Of a stretch of 7,434 bases of DNA, positions 1 to 5,404 are shown piece after piece; position 1 is the stretch's first letter, and each line of letters begins with the position of its first letter. Both the position numbers and the translations under genes were made by a program. A model generated the notes under the pieces. That model had not been told where the DNA came from. It searched no databases and worked only from the letters and a program-made list of their open reading frames with translations. This stretch comes from JAYEKL01 sp034660995 (GTDB taxonomy: Bacteria; Patescibacteriota; Minisyncoccia; JAHIHE01; JAGLIN01), in NCBI GenBank assembly GCA_034660995.1, contig JAYEKL010000110.1, positions 1-7,434 of the forward strand. Reading direction: 5' to 3'.

Positions 1-1
1 A

Positions 2-793
2 ATTAAGAATTTAGAGTTTAATAATATTGAAAGTAAGGAAAAAATAGATGTAACTTATCCTGGAAAAAAAACACAGAAAGGGCATTTGCATCCGTTGACT
101 CAGGTGAGATATGAAATTGAGGAGATTTTTAAATCAATGGGATTTTTGACGGTTGAGGACCGGGAAGTTGAAGACGAGTTTCATAATTTTGACGCTTTGA
201 ATATTCCGAAAAATCATCCGGCTAGAGATATGCAGGACACATTTTGGTTGAAAGATGGCAATGTTCCTCGCACTCACACATCATCTGTGCAAATAAGATT
301 TATGGAAAAAAATAAGCCACCATTTAAAATTGTTTCTTTTGGAAGAGTATACAGAAACGAAGCTTCTGACGCAACGCATGATTTTAATTTTAATCAGGTA
401 GAATGTTTGATAGTTGATAAGAGCGGAAAAATAACAGTTGTAAATTCAAAATCAATTATGTCCGAATTTATAAAAGGTTTGTTCGGAAAAGAAACAAAAA
501 TTAGGTTAAGGCCTAGCTATTTTCCTTTTGTGGAACCGGGATTTGAGCTTGATGCAAGCTGTCCTTATTGCGAAGGCAAGGGATGCAGAATTTGCAAGGG
601 TACTGGATGGATTGAACTTGGAGGATCTGGAATGGTTAATCAAAATGTTTTTAAATCAGTTGGATTTAAGGAAGATAAATATGAAGGGTTCGCGCTTGGT
701 TTTGGAATAGAAAGGATCGCGATGATTAAATACGGAATTAATGATACAAGATTATTTTACTCAGGAGACTTGAGGTTTTTGGAACAGTTTTAA
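2..793 (+). CDS. pheS: Phenylalanyl-tRNA synthetase alpha subunit, 5' truncated
   Basis: This is the catalytic subunit of the cytoplasmic (alpha-beta)2 phenylalanyl-tRNA synthetase, which charges tRNA-Phe with phenylalanine using ATP. The frame is open from base 2, so the start lies outside the window; 263 residues are visible against roughly 330-350 for a full bacterial PheS, so mainly the N-terminal coiled-coil region is missing. Visible class II features are IDVTYPG and HLHPLTQ (around 44-103), RTHTSSVQIR (about 269-298), the motif 2 stretch SFGRVYRNE (about 335-361), and the C-terminal GFGIERIAMIKYG (motif 3, about 701-739) ending in DLRFLEQF. A Cys-x2-Cys-x4-Cys-x2-Cys cluster (first Cys codon 560, last 593) followed by GTGW matches the zinc-knuckle-like insertion found in B. 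subtilis-type PheS. The usual GCGMVHP is GSGMVNQ here. The TTG at 86 is internal, since homology continues upstream of it. pheT follows after 44 bp, so the two are probably cotranscribed. Confidence 0.97.
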   Translation: MKNLEFNNIESKEKIDVTYPGKKTQKGHLHPLTQVRYEIEEIFKSMGFLTVEDREVEDEFHNFDALNIPKNHPARDMQDTFWLKDGNVPRTHTSSVQIRFMEKNKPPFKIVSFGRVYRNEASDATHDFNFNQVECLIVDKSGKITVVNSKSIMSEFIKGLFGKETKIRLRPSYFPFVEPGFELDASCPYCEGKGCRICKGTGWIELGGSGMVNQNVFKSVGFKEDKYEGFALGFGIERIAMIKYGINDTRLFYSGDLRFLEQF

Positions 794-837
794 AATTAGG
801 TTTTTAGGAATTTTTAAAAGAATCTAAGATAACAATT

Positions 838-2956
838 ATGAAAATATCTTACAATTGGTTAAAAGAATTTGTTGACATAAACATTTCCCCGGAAAAGCTG
901 GCGGAGGTTTTGACGATGCATAGTTTTGAGGTGGAAAATATAATTTATCAAGGCGAGGGATTGGATAATGTTGTGGTAGGGAAAATTTTGGAAATTAAAA
1001 AGCATCCAGACGCGGATAGATTGAATTTGGTTAAAGTAGATGTGGGAAATTTTGGAGGCTTAGCCTCCAGTGTGGAGGCTAAGCCTCCAAAATCTATGAT
1101 TCTTGATATCGTTTGCGGCGCGCCGAATGTTGAGGTTGGGCAGAAAGTTGCTGTGGCATTAGTTGGCGCGGAATTGCCGGGCGGATTTAAAATTGAAAAA
1201 AGAAAAGTGCGCGGAATTGAATCTTGTGGAATGATTTGCGCAGAGGATGAGTTAGGAATGGGAGAAAATCACGAAGGTATAATGGTTTTAGACAAAGATT
1301 TAAGAATTGGAACTCCGATTAAAAAAGCGTTGAATATTGACGATGTTATTTTTGAAATTGATATTCTGCCGAACAGAGCGCATGATTGTTTATGCCATCT
1401 TGGTGTGGCAAGAGAAGTAGCTGTAATATTAAAATTAAAAATTAAAAATTGGAAATTGAATGAAAATTGGAAATTGGAAATTGGAAATTGTCAAAATTTA
1501 GATATTAAGATTGAAAATAAAGATTTATGCAAGAGATATTCAGCCGTCGTTGTAAAAAATATTGAAATTAAAGATTCTCCTGTGTGGTTGAAAAGTAAAT
1601 TGGAAAGTTGCGGAGTGAGGTCTATAAATAATATTGTTGATATTACAAATTTTGTGATGCTGGCGTTTGGACAGCCGATGCATGCGTTTGATATGGATAA
1701 GTTAAATTCCAAATTCCAAATTCCAAATTCCAAACAAATTACAAATCCAAAATCCAAAATCACAAAAATAATTATTAGAAACGCGAAAAAAAATGAAAGT
1801 ATTTTAGCTCTTGACGAAAACGAGTATGAATTAAATGAAAATGATTTGGTAATTGCGGATGAGGAAAAAGCGATTGCGATTGCGGGGGTGATGGGTGGAA
1901 TGGATACTGCTGTGGATGAGAATACTAAGAACATAATTTTTGAATCGGCGAATTTTAGTTGTACGAATATTAGAAAAACGGCAAAGCAGTTAAAATTATC
2001 ATCCGAATCGTCTTATCGCTTTGAAAGAGAAATTGATCCGGAAATAACTATGCCTGCAATAATGAAGGCGATTAAAATGGCTGAAGATTTGGCTGGCGGT
2101 AAAGCAGAAAAAGATATAGTAGATATTTACGCAAGTCCTGTTCAGCGAAAAGAGCTGAAATTTGATTTTAAGAGAATTAAAAATTTATTAGGAGTTGAAG
2201 TTTCTGAAAAAGAAGTGAAAAGAATTTTAGAAGAGCTGGATTTTGAAGTGACGGTAAACATCTCGTCCCGTCAGAGTCTCTCCGCAGAGGACTCTGACGA
2301 GAAAGATATAAAAGTAAAAATTCCAACATACAGGATAGACATTGAAAGAGCAAATGACATTATTGAAGAAATCGGTAGAATTTACGGGTATGAAAACATT
2401 CCGGAATCTGCGCCAACTGTTGAAATAAAATCGGTTACCAGTGATCAAATTTTGTCATTAGAAAAAGATATCAGAACAATTTCCGAAGGATTGGGATTCT
2501 GTGAANNNNNNNNNNNNNNNNNNNNNNNNNNNNNNNNNNNNNNNNNNNNNNNNNNNNNNNNNNNNNNNNNNNNNNNNNNNNNNNNNNNNNNNNNNNNNNN
2601 NNNNNTATTTTGAAATTTACGAAGAAAGTTTATTAGAGTTTTATAGTAAAGAAAAGAATTTTCAGAAAATAAATAAATTTCCGGCAGTTGAGCTTGATCT
2701 GTCCGTTGTATTTGATGAAGAAATAAAATGGGGTGATATTGAAAAAATTGTCTTTGTCACTGGTGGCAAACTCGTCAAAAGTGTTGTGCCGTTTGATATC
2801 TATCGGGGAGAAAAAATTGGCAAGGATAAAAAAAGTGTAGCTTTTAGAATTTTCTATCAAGCGGAGGATAGGACATTGAAGGACGAAGAAGTTGGGGTTG
2901 TACAGGAAAAAGTTATTAAAGAGTTGGTAAAGATGGGGGGAGAGATTAGAGGTTAG
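838..2956 (+). CDS. pheT: Phenylalanyl-tRNA synthetase beta subunit, interrupted by assembly gap
   Basis: This is the beta subunit of phenylalanyl-tRNA synthetase, which supplies tRNA binding and editing. The ATG at 838 gives the typical start MKISYNWLKEFV; no clear Shine-Dalgarno is seen. Domains in order are the EMAP-type tRNA-binding domain (about residues 39-155, with KKHPDADRLNLVKVDVG and VCGAPNVEVGQ), the B3/B4 editing domain (about 225-410, with RSINNIVDITNFVM, GQPMHAFDMDKL and AIAGVMGG), the B5 domain (about 445-525, with IPTYRIDIERANDIIEEIG), a gap, then the FDX-ACB anticodon-binding domain (FPAVELDLSVVFDE to the stop at 2954). Before the gap 556 residues are in frame 838; after it 116 residues continue in a different nominal frame, because the 100 Ns are a placeholder. 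The catalytic-like core, about 185 residues in E. coli PheT, is absent, so the true gap is probably near 550 nt. Four repeat-derived insertions interrupt conserved blocks at about residues 72-86, 204-218, 289-309 and 474-489, all in frame and free of stops. Confidence 0.95.
1050..1092. repeat. Double palindrome inserted in frame in pheT
   Basis: Two 20-base arms (1050-1069 and 1073-1092) are perfect reverse complements separated by GTG. Each arm also contains its own palindrome, GGAGGCTTAGCCTCC at 1054-1068 and its complement GGAGGCTAAGCCTCC at 1074-1088. In frame it encodes roughly FGGLASSVEAKPPK, placed between VDVG and DIVCGAPNV of the tRNA-binding domain, where bacterial PheT proteins normally have only a short loop. 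Sequence and position indicate a mobile palindromic repeat that landed in a tolerant surface loop. Confidence 0.85.
1446..1490. repeat. Heptanucleotide array (AAATTGG) in pheT
   Basis: A period-7 array has unit AAATTGG: perfect units at 1446-1452, 1464-1470, 1471-1477 and 1478-1484, variant units at 1453-1459 and 1485-1491, and a four-base break at 1460-1463. It encodes the Lys/Asn/Trp-rich NWKLNENWKLEIGN between the end of the first PheT domains (VAREVAVIL) and the start of the B3/B4 domain. Three units make 21 nt, so the array reads in all three phases without a stop. Confidence 0.85.
1704..1760. repeat. Heptanucleotide array (AAATTCC) in pheT
   Basis: Four perfect tandem AAATTCC units (1704-1731) are followed by degenerate AAATCC-like copies to about 1760. 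The encoded NSKFQIPNSKQITNPKSKIT sits between MHAFDMDKL and the strand IIIRNAKK of the B3/B4 domain, which in ordinary PheT are separated by only a few residues. The unit is related to the array at 1446-1490 but is neither its copy nor its exact complement: the other strand reads GGAATTT here and AATTTCC/GGAAATT there. Confidence 0.85.
2261..2302. repeat. Second, unrelated palindrome inserted in frame in pheT
   Basis: CGTCAGAGTC (2269-2278) pairs perfectly with GACTCTGACG (2290-2299). Inside it, CTC/GAG with loop CGCA extends the hairpin after one bulged T. An outer TCTCGTC (2261-2267) matches GACGAGA (2296-2302) in an alternative register. It encodes about NISSRQSLSAEDSDEK between ELDFEVTV and IKVKIPTYRIDIE in the B5 domain, a loop that is normally a few residues. 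It is clearly more GC-rich than the surrounding gene. Confidence 0.8.
2506..2605. other. Scaffold gap (100 N) inside pheT
   Basis: There are exactly 100 undetermined bases, the conventional size for a gap of unknown length. The pheT reading frame enters in phase 838 and leaves in a different phase (2606), and the missing PheT core domain should need far more than 33 codons. The stated length should therefore not be trusted. Confidence 0.98.
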
Positions 2957-2971
2957 AATATTGAATATTTT

Positions 2972-3070
2972 GCGGGAACTATTTTGTAAATAGTTTCTAA
3001 TGTTTCCCAAGCAAATAATATTATTGTATCTTCAAAACATTAGGAACTAGTTTAAAAAACCAGTTCCCGC
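2972..3070. repeat. Pair of inverted REP-like hairpin repeats
   Basis: A left copy at 2972-3005 and a right copy at 3035-3070, in opposite orientation, match imperfectly along their full 34-36 bases. Both begin, read outward-in, with GCGGGAACT and end with CTAATGTTT. Each copy folds by itself: GGAACTATTT/AAATAGTTTC on the left, and GGAACTAGTTT/AACCAGTTCC on the right. A spacer of 29 bases separates them. This arrangement, 16 bp after the pheT stop, resembles two REP units in a BIME. No T-run follows, so an intrinsic terminator is not shown. Confidence 0.75.
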
Positions 3071-3142
3071 GTGAAATTGTTTATCAATTTAACGAGCAAG
3101 CTCGTCTGGTTTTATAAAGTGGCTGAGTGTGATGCGGCTGAG

Positions 3143-3172
3143 TTGACAAAGGCAGTGTTTTTTGGTTAAGAT
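3143..3172 (+). promoter_or_regulatory. Predicted sigma70 promoter
   Basis: A perfect -35 hexamer TTGACA (3143-3148) is followed, 18 bp later, by TAAGAT (3167-3172), a 4/6 match to TATAAT. Transcription would start at about 3179-3181, immediately before the folded element at 3183 and about 240 nt upstream of the exported-protein gene. Confidence 0.6.
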
Positions 3173-3182
3173 AAAGATATGT

Positions 3183-3234
3183 TGGAGTTCAGGTTTTAAC
3201 CTGTACGGCGTACACTTTTAAAGAGTGAATTCCA
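3183..3234 (+). ncRNA. Candidate structured RNA or DNA: gapless four-way junction
   Basis: An outer stem TGGAGTTC (3183-3190) pairs with GAATTCCA (3227-3234), 8 bp with one G-U. It encloses three contiguous hairpins: AGGT/ACCT with loop TTTA (3191-3202), GTAC/GTAC with loop GGC (3203-3213), and ACTTT/AAGGT-type pairing ACTTT with AGAGT (3214-3226, one G-U, loop TAA). No base at the junction is unpaired. The predicted start site of the upstream promoter falls 2-4 bases before the fold, which would put it at the extreme 5' end of a transcript. It is not a tRNA: there is no seven-base anticodon loop, T-loop consensus or CCA. It matches no riboswitch I recognise. It could equally act as folded single-stranded or cruciform DNA of a palindromic repeat. 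Confidence 0.4.
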
Positions 3235-3421
3235 GTTCTTAGGCAATCTATAAAACAAAAGCTATCTATAGGACGACTGCACAAGGTTTGTAAGGATTGT
3301 TTTTTGAAAATTTTTAGATTATTCTACATTAATTTTTTAGTAATCGTTATTCTCATTCTTTTGGAAAAGGATAAAGGTCGGGAGGGTTAATAAGTTAATT
3401 AAAAATAATAAAATAAAAATT

Positions 3422-4042
3422 ATGGTGAATAAAAACAATAAAACAAGTTCTCGTGTTGATAATCGTAAAACCCTTGTTTCTATGTTTGGTGTTATCGCTC
3501 TTTTCTTTGCAGTATCAGCATTTACTCTCTTTGGTCAAATTCCTTCTAAAGCGCAAGTTCAACCTCAATCACAGATTCAATCTCAACTTCAAGATATTGC
3601 AAAGCAATTAGGGACTATGCATTCATCTCAAGAAGAAAGAAAAGCAACAATAAATACTCTTGAGAATCTCACTTCAGAAGAAGTATTCTTAGTGAGAAAG
3701 TTGTGGCGAGATCAATTGCTCAACGATGAAAGACTTACAGAATCTCAAGTAAAGATACTTCCTAAACTAGAAGAGTTTGATAAATATTTTTATCAAAAAA
3801 TTGAAGAACGATTTGGAAAAGATAAAAATATTTACAATACATATCCAGAACAACTTAATCAATTGTTTAATGAATTAAGCAGTGACGATCCCGTTGTTAA
3901 ATCACTAATTCGTGATATTGAAAGTGCTAATATTTCTTCCCCAAAAAATAATTTTTTGGGTATAAAAGAAGCATCATTATTATCATGCCAGACCATACAG
4001 TGCAGATCGTGTGAAAAACGATCCGAACGAGTGGCCCTGTGA
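3422..4042 (+). CDS. Exported protein of unknown function, C-terminus probably frameshifted
   Basis: I do not recognise this 206-residue protein. Residues 1-16 are basic and polar. Residues 17-38 (TLVSMFGVIALFFAVSAFTLFG) form one strongly hydrophobic helix, followed by QIPSKAQ, so it is either a cleaved signal peptide or a membrane anchor. There is no lipobox Cys. A Gln-rich stretch follows (VQPQSQIQSQLQ, 46-57), then a charged, helical region (60-170). The last ~25 residues (LLSCQTIQCRSCEKRSERVAL) look non-native: from about 3987 the +1 frame carries the more protein-like SCRPYSADRVKNDPNEWPCD, continuing to 4241. A one-base indel near GCCAGACC would join the two into about 273 residues. The ATG at 3422 is the only good start in a frame that is open from 3344. 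The codon choice here seems less extreme than in pheT. Confidence 0.6.
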   Translation: MVNKNNKTSSRVDNRKTLVSMFGVIALFFAVSAFTLFGQIPSKAQVQPQSQIQSQLQDIAKQLGTMHSSQEERKATINTLENLTSEEVFLVRKLWRDQLLNDERLTESQVKILPKLEEFDKYFYQKIEERFGKDKNIYNTYPEQLNQLFNELSSDDPVVKSLIRDIESANISSPKNNFLGIKEASLLSCQTIQCRSCEKRSERVAL

Positions 4043-4241
4043 TTTTCGTCTCCATATCAACTCGGGAAATTATAGTGAAGTTGACGGATTGAGTTATGCC
4101 GCATGGTATGTTGTTTCATATCATAACGGACTTGATGGTTCGTCAAATCGTGATAGATATATTGTAGGATTTGGATCTGCTTTGAAGTATGGAGTGCCAT
4201 TTGAATGGTATTTAAGAGATTATATTATCTTTAGAATATAA
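4011..4241 (+). CDS. Probable C-terminal part of the exported protein, displaced by a frameshift
   Basis: This frame is open from 3966, after a TAA at 3963. Its only start-like codon is the GTG at 4011, which lacks a ribosome binding site and overlaps the preceding frame by 32 bases. Read from 3987 it gives RPYSADRVKNDPNEWPCD, then a Tyr/Gly/Trp-rich, beta-like tail (VDGLSYAAWYVVSYHNGLDG, IVGFGSALKYGVPFEWYL) to the TAA at 4239. I take it as the continuation of the gene at 3422 rather than an independent gene. No family is recognised. A small membrane protein starts 9 bp downstream. Confidence 0.5.
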   Translation: MKNDPNEWPCDFRLHINSGNYSEVDGLSYAAWYVVSYHNGLDGSSNRDRYIVGFGSALKYGVPFEWYLRDYIIFRI

Positions 4242-4250
4242 ATATATAGT

Positions 4251-4415
4251 ATGATTCCACTCTTAATATTATCAGTCATTCTTATGTTCTATTCTTTTAT
4301 TTTTTACCGACGGCGTCAATATCATATAGCTAAACCACTTTTTGTCTTAAGTGCGATTTTAATGGTTATTAGTATAATTGTTTTATATTGGGTTGCTTCC
4401 AGACCTTATCCTTAA
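4251..4415 (+). CDS. Small two-helix membrane protein (54 aa)
   Basis: An ATG at 4251 opens a 54-codon frame ending in TAA at 4413. Residues 2-19 (IPLLILSVILMFYSFIFY) and about 30-49 (LFVLSAILMVISIIVLYWVA) are clear transmembrane segments. They are separated by the basic loop RRRQYHIAK, which by the positive-inside rule suggests both termini face outward and the loop faces the cytoplasm. It starts 9 bp after the exported-protein frames and could be cotranslated with them. There is no evident Shine-Dalgarno and no family is recognised. The hydrophobic pattern argues it is real, but a 54-codon frame in AT-rich DNA can arise by chance. Confidence 0.5.
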   Translation: MIPLLILSVILMFYSFIFYRRRQYHIAKPLFVLSAILMVISIIVLYWVASRPYP

Positions 4416-4534
4416 AATAAAAGAAATACGCTTTCATAAATAATAAACTGTTACAAAAACTGTGGCGGTTTGTTTAGGAATAACGAGATGGCAAAGTTAT
4501 TTTTGCCTAGATTCTACTCTGAAGCCGAACACTA

Positions 4535-4543
4535 TGGTAAAAT
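4535..4543 (+). promoter_or_regulatory. Extended -10 promoter upstream of the IS30 fragment
   Basis: TG-G-TAAAAT (TG at 4535, hexamer 4538-4543) is an extended -10 element without a good -35. AAAGGAAA at 4546-4553 is the nearest purine-rich stretch before the ATG at 4569. Confidence 0.4.
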
Positions 4544-4568
4544 AGAAAGGAAATTTTTAATAAAAATT

Positions 4569-4809
4569 ATGATGAAAAAAAAGTAGTAAAAAATATGGTC
4601 ATCTTGTAAAGAACGAACGGAATGAGATTGCGATACTTCTGAAAAAGAACTACTCGTTAAGAAATATTGCCAGTGCGCTAAATCGTTCTGTCTCAACAAT
4701 TTCAGATGAAATTAAAAATAATAGCGTTAAAAAGAAATATGATTCTAAAAAAACTCAACACAAATCATACACCAAGAGACACAACGCCAGTTTTAGAGGA
4801 GAAAAAATT
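4569..4809 (+). pseudogene. IS30-family transposase, N-terminal HTH fragment
   Basis: The frame open from 4576 encodes KKYGHLVKNERNEIAILLKK, then the helix-turn-helix YSLRNIASALNRSVSTISDE (about 4651-4710), then KYDSKKTQHKSYTKRHNASF. This is the standard N-terminus of IS30 transposases: binding of the terminal repeats by an HTH of the 'S...IA..L.RS.STIS.EI' type, followed by YD...A. The DDE catalytic domain (some 200 further residues) is missing. Homology stops at RGEKI (about 4809) and a DUF4143 sequence continues in the same frame. The proper start MMKKS would be ATG 4569, but the A8 tract at 4575-4582 puts that ATG one base out of frame and leads to TAG at 4584. With seven As the frame would be intact. 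Confidence 0.75.
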
Positions 4810-4839
4810 TCTGTTCCGACGCTGCAAAACTATGCTGAA

Positions 4840-5304
4840 ATGTATGAACAATCTTTTGCCTTAAATAAGATAGAAAAGTTTGAGTGGAAAACCAAGAAAA
4901 TTTTCAGCAAGCAATATAAATTTTATGCTGTGGATGACGGATTAGTCAGCAATATAAATATTTCTAAATTTGGTATTGAAGAAAAGTTATTGGAAAATAT
5001 CGTTTATAATGTTTTGGCAAAAAAATATCCAAAAATTTATTATGGCCGCAATGATGAAGATAGGGAAATTGATTTTATTGTGCCGCAATCTGAAAATCAT
5101 TTTCTTAAAATACAGGTTAGTATTGAAATTAACGCTCAAAACAAAAAACGGGAGTTCGGCAATTTTGTTATTACGGATAAATATTTTAAAAAAGGGGAAA
5201 ATATTTTGATTACTTTAAACGGAAAAAATCAAACGCATAATTATAAAGGTTCTGTTATTCAAGAAGTGCCGCTTTTGGATTTTATCCTTAAAAAGATAGA
5301 ATAG
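4840..5304 (+). CDS. DUF4143 domain C-terminal fragment of an AAA-ATPase-type protein
   Basis: Homology begins upstream of this ATG, at about 4810 (SVPTLQNYAEMYEQSFALNK), which is the inter-domain helix where DUF4143 starts. Then come FYAVDDGLVSN, LLENIVYNVLAKKYPKIYYG, REIDFIV and LKIQVSIEIN, and a final NILITLNGKN...VPLLDFIL. The order matches the C-terminal half of the widespread AAA ATPase plus DUF4143 proteins. Their DUF4143 part has a PD-(D/E)xK nuclease-like fold, visible here as EIDF followed by the IQV strand. The ~200-residue N-terminal P-loop ATPase is absent; its place is taken by the IS30 HTH in the same frame. No ribosome binding site precedes ATG 4840. It is most likely a gene remnant left by insertion and deletion of an IS30 element, but a translated chimera cannot be excluded. 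Confidence 0.7.
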   Translation: MYEQSFALNKIEKFEWKTKKIFSKQYKFYAVDDGLVSNINISKFGIEEKLLENIVYNVLAKKYPKIYYGRNDEDREIDFIVPQSENHFLKIQVSIEINAQNKKREFGNFVITDKYFKKGENILITLNGKNQTHNYKGSVIQEVPLLDFILKKIE

Positions 5305-5338
5305 GTAAATGCAAAAAATTATCGTCCATTCTTTTTTT
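5298..5338 (+). terminator. Possible intrinsic terminator after the DUF4143 fragment
   Basis: AGAATaGG (5298-5305, one bulged A) can pair with CCATTCT (5326-5332), directly followed by a T-run. The stem is AT-rich and the 20-nt loop is long, so this is only moderately convincing. It overlaps the stop codon at 5302. Confidence 0.35.
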
Positions 5339-5404
5339 ATCAGAGTTTTTTGTAGGGGCGGTAATACTGTCACAAATGAAAGAATATTTCAATAAAAAAT
5401 AATA

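Larger units (their letters stand above)
2957..3421. other. Gene-free interval after pheT
   Basis: No credible protein gene is visible on either strand. The interval holds, in order, the inverted hairpin pair, a short perfect palindrome ACGAGCAAGCTCGT (3092-3105), a sigma70-type promoter (3143-3172), a four-way-junction fold (3183-3234), and an AT-rich leader with GGGAGGG at 3380-3386. That purine run lies 36 nt upstream of the ATG at 3422, too far to act as a normal ribosome binding site. Confidence 0.7.

Noticed and set aside
528..710. 60-codon plus-strand frame inside pheS
   Set aside because: It is an out-of-frame shadow of a conserved PheS region, including the cysteine cluster.
1446..1760. 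Heptamer arrays considered as a CRISPR array
   Set aside because: The units are 7 bp in direct tandem without spacers and lie in a coding frame.
1491..1934. 147-codon frame on the minus strand inside pheT
   Set aside because: It lies antisense to conserved PheT B3/B4 sequence and translates to a Phe/Ser/Ile-rich product typical of the complement of an AT-rich gene.
2227..3010. Minus-strand frames (2227-2448 and 2633-3010) over the 3' half of pheT
   Set aside because: Both are antisense to well-supported B5 and FDX-ACB domains and have no recognisable domain or start signal.
3183..3234. Four-arm fold considered as a tRNA or tRNA fragment
   Set aside because: Arms are 4-5 bp with 3-4 base loops, and there is no anticodon loop, TTC-type T-loop or 3' acceptor tail.
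4447..5376. ACTGTTACAAA (4447-4457) and ACTGTCACAAA (5366-5376) as insertion-sequence ends or target duplication
   Set aside because: They are in direct orientation with a mismatch and enclose the DUF4143 fragment, so they fit neither IS30 inverted ends nor a 2-3 bp IS30-type target duplication; likely chance or older debris.
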